Shown here: in pieces, positions 47,903 through 56,211 of the stretch
Layout of the letters: each line of letters begins with the position of its first letter
How positions within the stretch are numbered: the first letter of the stretch is position 1
Source of the DNA: Photobacterium angustum
Lineage (GTDB): Bacteria; Pseudomonadota; Gammaproteobacteria; Enterobacterales; Vibrionaceae
Assembly (NCBI RefSeq): GCF_002954615.1
Contig: NZ_MSCJ01000003.1
Location: forward strand, 434,001 to 498,000
Direction of reading: 5' to 3'
DNA: 64,000 nt
Notes under the pieces: model-generated
Database searches by the model: none
What the model was told of the DNA's origin: nothing
The model's input: only the letters and a program-made list of their open reading frames with translations
Position numbers and translations under genes: made by a program

Positions 47903-49369
47903 ATGACGAATCGAACAAATTGGAATGATCTGAGCAAGACCGCGATTTTGTTGGTGTTCTATGTTTTGGTGACATACATTGGCGTAAAATTTCGTGATGT
48001 GATCATTGAAACTGATACCGCGATGCTATTATTGCTACTTAACATTGTGAGTGGTTTTTGGTTAAGGCGAAAGTTTGCTTATGTGATCACGGCTCTCAGT
48101 ATTGTTGCTTTTCACTTCTTTGTTTTACCTGAACATAATTCGTTTAAATTTCAAAACTATCAGCACATTATTACCTTTACCGTCATGGCTTTTAGTGGTG
48201 TTTTTGCGGTTAAAATAACGCAATCTCAGCAGCGTGAAATTAATAAAAATAAGCAATTAAAATCTGAGTTAAACAGTAATTATCATCTAGCATCAGAGTT
48301 GGCTTCGCTTAATGAAAGCCAAGCGATCGCAAGCTCAGCGATTGAACATTTAGAGCGAAATGGGCAGTTCAAAGCACAGATCTGGCTATTTTCTCCCACG
48401 CTTTTTTGTTTGGCCTCTCACGATAAGTTACAGCAAAGTGAGTACTATTCTGTGGTTGAACGCTTTATGTTGCGAGGAGAGCAATCGAGTGAAGTGCTAT
48501 CAGCATCTTTGGCATTACATCCACTCAGTGGTCAAGCAGGATTGTTTGGGGTATTAGTGATTCAATCAGAGCAAGTGCAACTGTTTAACCCTATTCTAAC
48601 CACGCTTATCAGCTTATCCTTGTCACGCTCAGAAGCCAACAGTGCACTAACGATTGCGAAAGAAGCAAACCAATTAGAGCAGATGCGTAATACGCTATTA
48701 GCGGCAGTTTCTCATGATTTAAAAACGCCATTAGGATCGATTATTGGCACTGCAACTACTTTAAGTGACTCAACAATAAAATTGCCATTGGATACTCAAA
48801 AAGAGCTATTACAATCCATCGCAGAGGAAGGCTATAGCTTAAATCGCAGTTTAACCAAACTATTAGATATTAGTCGTTATAGTACGAAAACCTTGATCCC
48901 TAATCGAGATTGGGTAGAGCCAGAAGAAGTGATTGGCAGTGCGACGAAACGCATAGAGCAAGTTGTTAAGTTACATCCAATAAACCTAACGGGTGAAACT
49001 ATGTTAGTTTCACTCGATTATGCGTTGATTGAGCAAATTATTGCGAATCTTATTGAAAACGCAGCTAAGTATAGCCCTGTTGGCGAAGCAATAGATATCA
49101 CAACAGACTATCAAAAAGGATGCTTTTCTATTGAGATCGCCGATAGAGGTTGCGGTGTTGCACCCGATGAAACTCAACGAATCTTTGAGCGCTTCTACCG
49201 CTCAGAGCACACTAAAGTCAAAGGAACAGGATTAGGCTTAGCTATTTGTAAGCTGATTGTTTCAGCCCACAACGGTACCATTAGCGTCTCGCCAAGGATT
49301 GGCGGCGGTAGCATTTTTACGGTAACCATTCCTTGTGATAAATATGATTTAACAGGCATTTATGAATAG
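47903..49369 (+). CDS. kdpD: Shortened KdpD-type sensor histidine kinase
   Basis: 488 residues against about 890 for full KdpD. It lacks the N-terminal KdpD nucleotide-binding and USP domains. It begins with a DUF4118-like membrane region (about four helices, 12-105), then a GAF-like segment (about 125-250), HisKA with AAVSHDLKTPLGSI (phosphoacceptor His271), and HATPase motifs NLIENAAKYSP, DRGCGV and GTGLGLAICK. It should phosphorylate the KdpE-like protein whose start overlaps its stop by eight bases. No kdpFABC is present, so its output may be kup or other K+ genes. Confidence 0.88.
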   Translation: MTNRTNWNDLSKTAILLVFYVLVTYIGVKFRDVIIETDTAMLLLLLNIVSGFWLRRKFAYVITALSIVAFHFFVLPEHNSFKFQNYQHIITFTVMAFSGVFAVKITQSQQREINKNKQLKSELNSNYHLASELASLNESQAIASSAIEHLERNGQFKAQIWLFSPTLFCLASHDKLQQSEYYSVVERFMLRGEQSSEVLSASLALHPLSGQAGLFGVLVIQSEQVQLFNPILTTLISLSLSRSEANSALTIAKEANQLEQMRNTLLAAVSHDLKTPLGSIIGTATTLSDSTIKLPLDTQKELLQSIAEEGYSLNRSLTKLLDISRYSTKTLIPNRDWVEPEEVIGSATKRIEQVVKLHPINLTGETMLVSLDYALIEQIIANLIENAAKYSPVGEAIDITTDYQKGCFSIEIADRGCGVAPDETQRIFERFYRSEHTKVKGTGLGLAICKLIVSAHNGTISVSPRIGGGSIFTVTIPCDKYDLTGIYE

Positions 49370-50069
49370 CGATACCAAAATATTAGTCATTGAAGATGAA
49401 GCACCCATTCGTCGATTTTTAGATATTTTAACAACAGGACACGGCTATAGCGTTAAAACGGTAGAAACCGCACAAGAAGGGCTTAAGCAAATAGTGACTT
49501 GGAATCCTCACTTAGTGTTACTGGATTTAGGACTACCGGATGCTGATGGCCTAGAGTTTACCAAAGAGCTACGTACCTGGACTGAGACGCCGATTATTGT
49601 AATATCAGCTCGTGATAAAGAAGCAGATAAAGTGCAGGCTTTAGATGCTGGCGCGAATGATTATTTAACCAAGCCGTTTGGTAGTGAAGAGTTATTAGCA
49701 CGTATTCGAGTTGCTCTTCGTCTACATTCTCACAGTACTGCGACTGAAGTGAGCCAATACCGTTTTGGTGATGTATTACTTGATATGGCAATGCAAACGG
49801 TAATGTATAACGGTGAGAGCATTAAACTCACACCGAAAGAATATAAAATACTAACCTTACTGGCAAAAAATATGGGTAAGGTACTGACGCATAAGCAAAT
49901 ATTAAAAGAAGTATGGGGCGGTAATTATACCGAACATGCCCATTATGTCCGTATCCATATCGCTCAACTGCGTCATAAAATCGAAAAATCACCGGCTCAG
50001 CCTCAATATATCATCACTGAAAATGGGGTGGGGTATCGCTTGATCAATGGAGAGATAGCCGACAATTAA
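49362..50069 (+). CDS. kdpE: OmpR/PhoB-family response regulator KdpE
   Basis: 235 residues. Receiver domain 1-120 with acidic pocket Glu11/Asp12, phosphoacceptor Asp55 in LVLLDLGLPDADG, and the Ser/Lys residues in VISARDKEADK and YLTKPF. Winged-helix DNA-binding domain about 130-230 with KLTPKEYKILTLLAKNMGKVLTHKQ, and the C-terminal ITENGVGYRL. It closely follows KdpE. Start and kinase stop overlap, so the two are translationally coupled. Confidence 0.93.
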   Translation: MNSDTKILVIEDEAPIRRFLDILTTGHGYSVKTVETAQEGLKQIVTWNPHLVLLDLGLPDADGLEFTKELRTWTETPIIVISARDKEADKVQALDAGANDYLTKPFGSEELLARIRVALRLHSHSTATEVSQYRFGDVLLDMAMQTVMYNGESIKLTPKEYKILTLLAKNMGKVLTHKQILKEVWGGNYTEHAHYVRIHIAQLRHKIEKSPAQPQYIITENGVGYRLINGEIADN

Positions 50070-50193
50070 AAGGGGGCGATTTTTATTAAATATCGTTCTT
50101 TATAAAAACTTTATATGACTTAATGTATTTATTACATAAACCTTAGATCAAACTTTATACCATGAAATAAAGCTTTGAAGATAAGGTGGATAT

Positions 50194-50481
50194 ATGTTTT
50201 TTTATATTGAAATGACAGCAGCAGTCGTCTTTTTTATAGCTATGCTAACTCGTACTTGTTTTTTAAAATCAACGTGGCAGCAACTGACGACTGTTGCGCT
50301 ACAAGTTATTTCTGTATGGTGTCTGGTTCATCTATTTTTAACCCATGTTTATCCTGAATTTTTGTTTGCGAAAAATGTGATTAGCGTGTGTTTTTCTATG
50401 GTCTTTATCCTTGCAGGGTTAAAAGATCGCTATGAATCAGATGTTTACCTTAGTCACCAACCCAACACCGCTGTAAAATAA
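50194..50481 (+). CDS. Small membrane protein, unknown
   Basis: 95 residues with three hydrophobic segments (about 5-19, 29-50 and 60-76) and a charged C-terminal tail. AAGGTGG is upstream of the ATG. It is 14 bp from the TatA/E gene, so the two are likely cotranscribed, and 124 bp after kdpE. No family recognised. Confidence 0.6.
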   Translation: MFFYIEMTAAVVFFIAMLTRTCFLKSTWQQLTTVALQVISVWCLVHLFLTHVYPEFLFAKNVISVCFSMVFILAGLKDRYESDVYLSHQPNTAVK

Positions 50482-50495
50482 CAGGAACCAACATC

Positions 50496-50687
50496 ATGGG
50501 TGAAATCAGTATTGGCAAACTACTTATTGTTGCTGTTATTTTCGTATTGTTATTTGGAACAAAAAAATTAAAAAACTTAGGCAGTGATTTAGGTTATGCA
50601 TTAAAAGGTTTTCAAAATGCGGTTAAAGATGAGCCCGCTAAAGAGAAAACTGTCGAGAAAAGTGTGGTTGATGACGCGACTCGCTAG
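50496..50687 (+). CDS. tatE: Orphan TatA/TatE-type twin-arginine translocase subunit
   Basis: 63 residues, shorter than TatA and closer to TatE. An N-terminal helix with the family pattern ([20 protein letters not shown]) is followed by [22 protein letters not shown], an amphipathic helix with the conserved FGxKKLxxLGxxLG. It forms the pore ring of the Tat system in the inner membrane together with TatBC made elsewhere. AGGA precedes the ATG. No tatB or tatC follows. It could support export of TorZ. Confidence 0.9.
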   Translation: MGEISIGKLLIVAVIFVLLFGTKKLKNLGSDLGYALKGFQNAVKDEPAKEKTVEKSVVDDATR

Positions 50688-50808
50688 TATGTTTACGAGC
50701 TAAGTGCATGGTGTTCATTGCTTAAAAAACTCAATATTATTTTGTCTCTCTGTTTAAATTTTATTAATACGTTATGGTAACTGCAGAATTTTTGAATCGG
50801 TATTTATC

Positions 50809-51042
50809 ATGAAACGTGGATTGATAATTGATAATAATCTTACAGTGAATAAAACAGCGATCTTACGTGTTGAGTTTGATAGTTCATTTATTATGTTGTT
50901 TTTCGCAGATCAAACAGTCATTAATATTTGTTTAAAGCAAGATGAGTTGCATTTCTCATCAGACCAAGCCTATTACCTCGTTGAAGCTGAGTTTAAGCGT
51001 GTTCAAACTGAGATTCAGGCGTATTTGAATAGTGAGTTATAG
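50809..51042 (+). CDS. Small cytosolic protein, unknown
   Basis: 77 residues without signal peptide or membrane helix. Predicted mixed beta strands (ILRVEFDSSFIMLFFADQTVINI) followed by a C-terminal helix (VEAEFKRVQTEIQAYLNSEL). No strong ribosome site and no recognised family. It lies alone between tatE and the tRNA cluster. Confidence 0.5.
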   Translation: MKRGLIIDNNLTVNKTAILRVEFDSSFIMLFFADQTVINICLKQDELHFSSDQAYYLVEAEFKRVQTEIQAYLNSEL

Positions 51043-51168
51043 CGTATAAAGATCTGTTTGCGGCATGTTTTTTAAACAGGTAATTGCGCGAATTATTATA
51101 AGTTGATGTGTAATTCTTCACGCTATCGTTTGAATGTGTAAAAGTTACGCATACAGTTTGCGAGACAC

Positions 51169-51204
51169 TTTACAATCTAAAATGTGATCGCTATCATACG
51201 CCGC
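51169..51204 (+). promoter_or_regulatory. Promoter of the tRNA cluster
   Basis: -35 TTTACA (51169-51174), 17-bp spacer, -10 TATCAT (51192-51197), then a GC-rich discriminator ACGCCGC typical of stringently controlled stable-RNA promoters. It lies just before the tRNA-Ser. Confidence 0.8.
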
Positions 51205-51210
51205 ACTTAC

Positions 51211-51301
51211 GGAGAGATGGCTGAGTGGTTGAAAGCACCGGTCTTGAAAACCGGCATACGTTTATAGCGTATCTAGGGTTCAAATCCCTATCTCTCCGCC
51301 A
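51211..51301 (+). tRNA. tRNA-Ser (anticodon UGA)
   Basis: Acceptor GGAGAGA/TCTCTCC, discriminator G, encoded CCA at 51299-51301, long class II variable arm, and anticodon loop CTTGAAA giving TGA. T arm GGGTTCAAATCCC. Confidence 0.97.
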
Positions 51302-51346
51302 TATTTGATTGTTAAGCTGGATAGCTTGGCAATAACGAATTAATGT

Positions 51347-51422
<76 letters not shown>

Positions 51423-51429
51423 TTATTTC

Positions 51430-51514
51430 GGTGGGGTTCCCGAGTGGCCAAAGGGAGCAGATTGTAAATCTGCCGGCACTGCCTTCGAAGGTTCGAATCC
51501 TTCCCCCACCACCA
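51430..51514 (+). tRNA. tRNA-Tyr (anticodon GUA)
   Basis: 85 bases with a long variable arm. Acceptor GGTGGGG/CCCCACC, discriminator A, encoded CCA, anticodon GTA in CAGATTGTAAATCTG. Confidence 0.97.
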
Positions 51515-51521
51515 TTACAAT

Positions 51522-51597
51522 TCCTCCTTAGTTCAGTCGGTAGAACGGCGGACTGTTAATCCGTATGTCGCTGGTTCAAGTCCAGCAGGAGGAGCCA
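51522..51597 (+). tRNA. tRNA-Asn (anticodon GUU)
   Basis: 76 bases. Acceptor TCCTCCT/AGGAGGA, discriminator G, encoded CCA, anticodon GTT in GGACTGTTAATCC. Confidence 0.97.
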
Positions 51598-51602
51598 AAT
51601 AG

Positions 51603-51633
51603 AAAAGCCCGCAATTGCTTGCGGGCTTTTTTA
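51603..51633 (+). terminator. Intrinsic terminator of the tRNA operon
   Basis: AAAAGCCCGCAA/TTGCGGGCTTTT 12-bp stem with a 4-base loop and T run, immediately after tRNA-Asn. Confidence 0.95.
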
Positions 51634-52231
51634 TATCTGCAATTTCAAACAAATCTATAAAAAATAAGATTATGTTATCACTCCAATTCCTGGGAGCAAT
51701 TTTTGCTGGGGGAATTGTACGGTTGGCTCTTCCTGAACAAATCCTTTCAACAACCTACTGAAGCTGTGCCATCCATAGATATGTGGCTACCATCCCTATA
51801 TCAGCCTGCTGAGGTTGTCCCCTCCGTGGGGAATTCCGTTATCTTCAACCGTATAAAGATAATATCAATTGCGAGTGAAATTACAGCAGAGTAACGGCGA
51901 AATTTTGAATATGCACAATGTCTTTATCACGGCTTTATATGCAATGAGTTGATTTTGTCTGATTTCTATTTTAATTACCATTCATAAGGGGGTAAATGTG
52001 ATTTAAATCATATGGTTACATTTTTGTTGCAACGTTTTCTATCGGCAATTAGTTGTGTCTTTAATGATGGGCTTTAAACAGTATTGTTGGAAATATGAGC
52101 GCAAATACTTCAAAGGTTAATAAATAGTTTGTTTTTGTTGCTGCTTTGTTTTTGCTATTTTATTTATATTAAATATGATTCATTCATGAATATGTTGTTT
52201 TAATTAAAAATATTATTGATAGAGAGGTTGC
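51634..52231. other. Unexplained intergenic region with possible degenerate or structured element
   Basis: A 63-codon frame opens at a TTG (51703-51894) with no ribosome site or ATG. It contains a repeated QP-x-E-x-VPS-[I/V] unit at 51758-51784 and 51810-51836, whose third-codon differences are mostly synonymous. The ends 51718-51724 (TACGGTTG area) and 51847-51855 (CAACCGTA) are complementary and could close a stem around it. The rest is the MarC promoter region. I cannot decide between a gene remnant and a structured RNA. Confidence 0.3.
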
Positions 52232-52870
52232 ATGCACGACTTAATAACAGTCGCCATTACTGTGTTCATGGGTTTTTTCGCGATGATGAATCCCTTTGCG
52301 AATACGGCAGTATTTGTGGGAATGACAGGTGGAATGCCAGCAAAACAAACAAGAGCGATTGCATTTAAGGCTCTGGTTACGGCTTTTTGTATCATCACAA
52401 CGTTCTGTTTTTTAGGCAAAGGGATCTTTAGTGTATTTGGTATTACACTACCTGCGTTACGATTAGCGGGGGGGATTTTAGTCTTTCTTGTTGGTTATCA
52501 CATGCTGCAAGGTAATACATCAAGTATGCATGCTGCAAAGGAAGAAGAAACATCCGATAGCGGTGCTGATATTGCGATTTCGCCATTAGCTCTACCATTA
52601 CTTGCAGGCCCCGGCACGATTGCGACGGCGATGAACTACTCTGCAGCCGGGGGCATGTTTCATATTCTTGTTACGGTTTCAGCCTTTGCTTTACTGTGTG
52701 TGATCACGTTCTTTTGTTTTATTTATGGCCCTAAACTGATAGAAAAAATTGGTCAAAGTGGGATCAGTATTATTACGCGCTTAATGGGACTAATTTTAAC
52801 CGTGATTGGTATGCAAATGGGGATACAAGGTGTTCATGATGCAATCGTACTATTCTCTGGTGTTAAGTAA
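52232..52870 (+). CDS. MarC-family integral membrane protein
   Basis: 212 residues with six predicted helices, in the MarC/UPF0056 family. Typical blocks: FMGFFAMMNPFANTAVFVGMT near the N-terminus, LPALRLAGGILVFLVGYHMLQG in the middle, SPLALPLLAGPGTIATAM, and the C-terminal RLMGLILTVIGMQMGIQGV. Molecular function of the family is uncertain (once linked, wrongly, to antibiotic resistance). GAGAGG is a strong ribosome site. Single gene. Confidence 0.9.
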   Translation: MHDLITVAITVFMGFFAMMNPFANTAVFVGMTGGMPAKQTRAIAFKALVTAFCIITTFCFLGKGIFSVFGITLPALRLAGGILVFLVGYHMLQGNTSSMHAAKEEETSDSGADIAISPLALPLLAGPGTIATAMNYSAAGGMFHILVTVSAFALLCVITFFCFIYGPKLIEKIGQSGISIITRLMGLILTVIGMQMGIQGVHDAIVLFSGVK

Positions 52871-52913
52871 GATTTAGTTGAATTGATATACGAATGTGAT
52901 GATTTATGAGATT

Positions 52914-52954
52914 AAGTCCATACATATATTTTCTATATATGGACTTAGTTTTAT
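52914..52954 (+). terminator. Terminator-like hairpin after marC-family gene
   Basis: AAGTCCATA..TATGGACTT stem extended by AT pairs, followed by GTTTTATT, about 45 bp after the stop. Confidence 0.65.
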
Positions 52955-53029
52955 TAGATGAGGTATTGACCTTCCCTTTACTGGAACCTTTATGCTCATG
53001 ACTCTTATTATTTAATGAATAGACAATGT

Positions 53030-53140
53030 ATGAGCTGTTGTAACAAAGCCCCTAAAGGTGGCGCTTCTTTAGGTTTATTACTGAAATTTATTGGCGTTAT
53101 TTTTTTATTGCTGCTGGTGTTTGCATTTTTCAGTAACTAG
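53030..53140 (+). CDS. 36-residue membrane microprotein
   Basis: Starts MSCCNKAPKGGASLGLLLKF and continues into a single hydrophobic helix (about 14-34) ending in FFSN. The Cys-Cys-Asn head followed by a Pro/Gly-rich linker and one transmembrane helix looks like a conserved small membrane protein family I vaguely recall from Vibrionaceae, but cannot name. No strong ribosome site. Its stop is 15 bp before the convergent L,D-transpeptidase-like gene. Confidence 0.5.
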   Translation: MSCCNKAPKGGASLGLLLKFIGVIFLLLLVFAFFSN

Positions 53141-53154
53141 CTTGATAGAACCGT

Positions 53155-53799
53155 TTATTTATTATGTCTGTCGTTATGAGCGTGAGCATAAATAGAGCCC
53201 CCTTCTTTAAGCAGGTCTACGATTTCTGGCGTGATCTCTCGTGATATCGCCGGACATCCCCAACTTCGACCTAGCATCCCAATTGCATGAATGACATTTG
53301 GCTCAGCGTAGCTGGCACCGTGTAATACAATCGCACGTTTTCGCGCATTTGAATTACTAGGGCTCATTCCATCTAATCGTAAAGAAATGCCGTATTTACC
53401 ATAATAAGCTTCACCAACACGGTAAGTACCTAAGCTGGTTTGTCTACTGTTCACTGTGTTGGAAAATTGGGTTGCATACAGTTTGCCGCTGTTTATACCG
53501 TGAGTGACAAAGGTTCGATGGAGTAGGGCTCTTTTTTCGATATCTATGATTAAAAATCTTTTAGAGTCAGAAGGTTGAGAGTAATCAATGATCGACATTA
53601 TTGGTTTGTTGGCAACCCGTAAATGTTCACGATAAGCATTGAGGAATATATCAAATTCAACGTAATTTTGGAGCTGAGCATGGTCGTAAACCTTCCAAGC
53701 GTGCGTTGCTCTCATTGCGTTAGCGTAATGACTGCTAAAAATTAAAGATGCGATAATGAGATATTTGAGTTTTAGACGGAAAAAAAGTGAAAACATCAT
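53155..53799 (-). CDS. YkuD_2-type murein L,D-transpeptidase-like protein, copy 1
   Basis: 214 residues with a signal peptide (FRLKLKYLIIASLIFSSHYANA). The catalytic-like core contains AIVLHGASYAEPN with a His and GRSWGCPAIS with the nucleophile Cys, plus the SLRLDGMSPSNSNARKRA block, all of the YkuD_2 (PF13645) type found in periplasmic cell-wall proteins. It is a close paralogue of the next gene upstream at 54029-54661. It may cross-link peptidoglycan or attach lipoprotein; the activity of this subgroup is little known. Confidence 0.82.
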   Translation of the reverse strand: MMFSLFFRLKLKYLIIASLIFSSHYANAMRATHAWKVYDHAQLQNYVEFDIFLNAYREHLRVANKPIMSIIDYSQPSDSKRFLIIDIEKRALLHRTFVTHGINSGKLYATQFSNTVNSRQTSLGTYRVGEAYYGKYGISLRLDGMSPSNSNARKRAIVLHGASYAEPNVIHAIGMLGRSWGCPAISREITPEIVDLLKEGGSIYAHAHNDRHNK

Positions 53800-53857
53800 A
53801 ACCCCCTCCCATATTGAACGTGCTTATTTGCTCGGTGATGGTATATAGAAGAGATGT

Positions 53858-53935
53858 ATGAATATTCTGTGCCAATTATCTAAAAGACAAGGCATTGTTT
53901 ACACGACTCAGCGTGGGCTTGGTTACAGTATGTGA
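53858..53935 (+). pseudogene. Possible relic of an OmpR-type winged-helix C-terminus
   Basis: A 25-codon frame reading NILCQLSKRQGIVYTTQRGL then GYSM and a stop, resembling the recognition helix and terminal hairpin (...VRGLGYRM) of OmpR/PhoB regulators. No upstream remainder exists. It lies in the gap between the duplicated transpeptidase-like genes. Weak evidence. Confidence 0.2.
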
Positions 53936-54028
53936 TGGTTGAAAATAAGAGATGTCTTAGAAGTTAAAAAAGAAAACTCGCGCTAAAAACGAGCTTTCTA
54001 AATGGCATTTTGCAAACAATAAAGCGAA

Positions 54029-54661
54029 TTATGATCTCGCATGAGCGTAGATTGAACCGCCTTCCTTTAACAAGTTGACGACTTTTTTGGTTAACTTCAT
54101 TGGAATGGCTGGACACCCCCAGCTACGTCCAAGCATGCCTAATTTTTTAATGGTACTTGGCTCTGCGTATTTTGCTCCATGCAGCACAATAGCGCGTTTT
54201 CTTGCATTAGAATTTGATGGACTCATCCCATCAAGACGTAAAGAAAGTCCATACTTACCATGATACGCCTCAGCAACACGATAGGTGCCTAAGCTGGTTT
54301 GTTTACTGTCAACAATATTAGAGAATTGTGTAGCATAAAGATTGCCGCTATTGATGCCGTGTGAAACAAAAGTGCGGTAAAGCAGTTTTTTCTTATCGGT
54401 ATCAATAATAAAAAAGCGGCGGTTATTCGATGGTTGGCTGTAATCAATAATCGACATAATCGGTTTATCAGCAACACGAACATGTTCTTTATAAGCGGTC
54501 ATAAAAATATTGAAGTCTAAGTGCTTCTTAAGCTTTGTTTCTTCATAAATAACTTTGGCTTGCTGTTGTAATGAGGTCTTTGCATATCCGCTAGAACTAA
54601 AACTTAACAGTAAAATTATAAAAACACGTGTCCATACCTTCTTCATCATTGCTTCCTGCAA
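54029..54661 (-). CDS. YkuD_2-type murein L,D-transpeptidase-like protein, copy 2
   Basis: 210 residues with a signal peptide (VWTRVFIILLLSFSSSGYA). Core residues match copy 1 nearly throughout: VRVADKPIMSIIDYSQPS, LYATQFSN, AIVLHGAKYAEPS, and GRSWGCPAIPMKLTKK with the catalytic-type Cys. The two genes are in the same orientation 229 bp apart, so this is a tandem duplication that has diverged most in the N-terminal region. Confidence 0.82.
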   Translation of the reverse strand: MQEAMMKKVWTRVFIILLLSFSSSGYAKTSLQQQAKVIYEETKLKKHLDFNIFMTAYKEHVRVADKPIMSIIDYSQPSNNRRFFIIDTDKKKLLYRTFVSHGINSGNLYATQFSNIVDSKQTSLGTYRVAEAYHGKYGLSLRLDGMSPSNSNARKRAIVLHGAKYAEPSTIKKLGMLGRSWGCPAIPMKLTKKVVNLLKEGGSIYAHARS

Positions 54662-54939
54662 AAATTTAAAGTGCGGCCGTCAGTTTGATATTTGATCGGA
54701 TTTTAAATAAAGCTATGACTATTGATTTTTGGCTCAATAAGACAAAAAAATACTTTTGTTACTAATTTTTGATACAAAAATGAATCATTTTTGATGATTA
54801 AATATATAAAATGTTTAATTTTTGACTTATCGATGATGTAAATATGACGTTATCAGTGAATCATCAGGTTTTATTATTGGCATGTATGGCATGCTGAACA
54901 GTAGACGATGATGTATTAATCGATAATAGGAATGGTTCA

Positions 54940-56169
54940 ATGGTGATTCAACCTGAAATTCAAGGTGTTGTGGCACGAACAGCACATCCTTATGGTTGCC
55001 AGCAAGCAGTACAACAGCAGATTGATTATGTACAGTCTGTTGCGCCGATCACACAAGGTCCTCTCCGAGTATTAATTTTAGGTGCGTCATCTGGATTTGG
55101 GCTGGCATCACGTATTGCGTTGACCTTTGGTGGTGCGCAAGCGGAAACTTTGGGTGTCTCTTATGAACGAGGTCCAAGTGATAAGGGAATAGGCTCTGCT
55201 GGTTGGTATAACAATATTTTCTTTAAGCAAGCGGCTGAGCAACAAGGCTACCTAGCCAAAAATATTGTGGGTGATGCATTTTCAGATGAAGTGCGTCAAC
55301 ACGTAGCGCAAACAATACGTGATGAGTTTGGCGGACACATTGATTTAGTGATTTATAGCCTAGCAACCGGTATTCGTCCCGATCCTGAAACGGGTGAGGT
55401 GTGGCGTTCATGTTTAAAAACCGTGGGTGAAAATTTTTTTGGCTATAGTGTTGATTTAGAAAACGATGCGTTAGTCCCTGCGGAATTAACAGCAGCCAAT
55501 GACGAGGAAGTTTTCGCGACGACGAAAGTGATGGGTGGTGAAGATTGGCAACAATGGATAAACTTTCTGTTATCTGAAAACCTGTTAGCCCCAAAAGCTA
55601 AAACTTTGGCTTACTCATATATTGGTCCTGAGTCGACATATCCTATTTATCATCACGGGACACTTGGTATTGCCAAGCAACATTTACATCAAACCGCGCA
55701 CGCAATTAATCAACAATTAGCTCAGATGATCAATGGTCAAGCTAACGTAGTGGTGTGCAAAGCATTAGTGACAAAAGCCAGTGTCTTTATACCGACATTT
55801 TCACCCTATATATTGGCGTTATTTAAAGTGATGAAGCAAATGGGAAATCATGAAGGGTGTATTGAACAAATGCAGCGCCTTTTTGCACAAAAAATTTATT
55901 CAGCGGCGGGTACTGAAACAAAACTTCGCAATGATTTAGACGAGCAATCAGATCAGACTCTGATCAGAATGGATGATTGGGAACTAAAACCTGAAGTACA
56001 GTTACAAGTAAATAAATTAATGGCAGAAATGAATGCTGACAACTTTAGACAGGTTGGCGACTATGCTGGATACAAGTCAGCTTTTTTAGCCCTTAATGGC
56101 TTTGGTTTATCATCTGTTGATTATACTCAGCCTATTGATATTGAAGAGTTATCAAAATTAGCGCCCTAA
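54940..56169 (+). CDS. fabV: NADH-dependent trans-2-enoyl-ACP/CoA reductase FabV
   Basis: 409 residues, typical for FabV. Rossmann motif VLILGASSGFGLASRIAL, GSAGWYNNIFF, and the FabV-specific Y-x8-K active site in TYPIYHHGTLGIAK (Tyr237, Lys246). It carries out the last reduction of fatty acid elongation in the cytosol; FabV enzymes are intrinsically tolerant of triclosan. Compared with my recollection of Vibrio cholerae FabV it is divergent, so it may be a second paralogue. Followed 42 bp later by an esterase gene, likely cotranscribed. Confidence 0.92.
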   Translation: MVIQPEIQGVVARTAHPYGCQQAVQQQIDYVQSVAPITQGPLRVLILGASSGFGLASRIALTFGGAQAETLGVSYERGPSDKGIGSAGWYNNIFFKQAAEQQGYLAKNIVGDAFSDEVRQHVAQTIRDEFGGHIDLVIYSLATGIRPDPETGEVWRSCLKTVGENFFGYSVDLENDALVPAELTAANDEEVFATTKVMGGEDWQQWINFLLSENLLAPKAKTLAYSYIGPESTYPIYHHGTLGIAKQHLHQTAHAINQQLAQMINGQANVVVCKALVTKASVFIPTFSPYILALFKVMKQMGNHEGCIEQMQRLFAQKIYSAAGTETKLRNDLDEQSDQTLIRMDDWELKPEVQLQVNKLMAEMNADNFRQVGDYAGYKSAFLALNGFGLSSVDYTQPIDIEELSKLAP

Positions 56170-56211
56170 TTATTTTAGGGTAACTGTTAGTGCCTCTATT
56201 CAAGGATAAAT

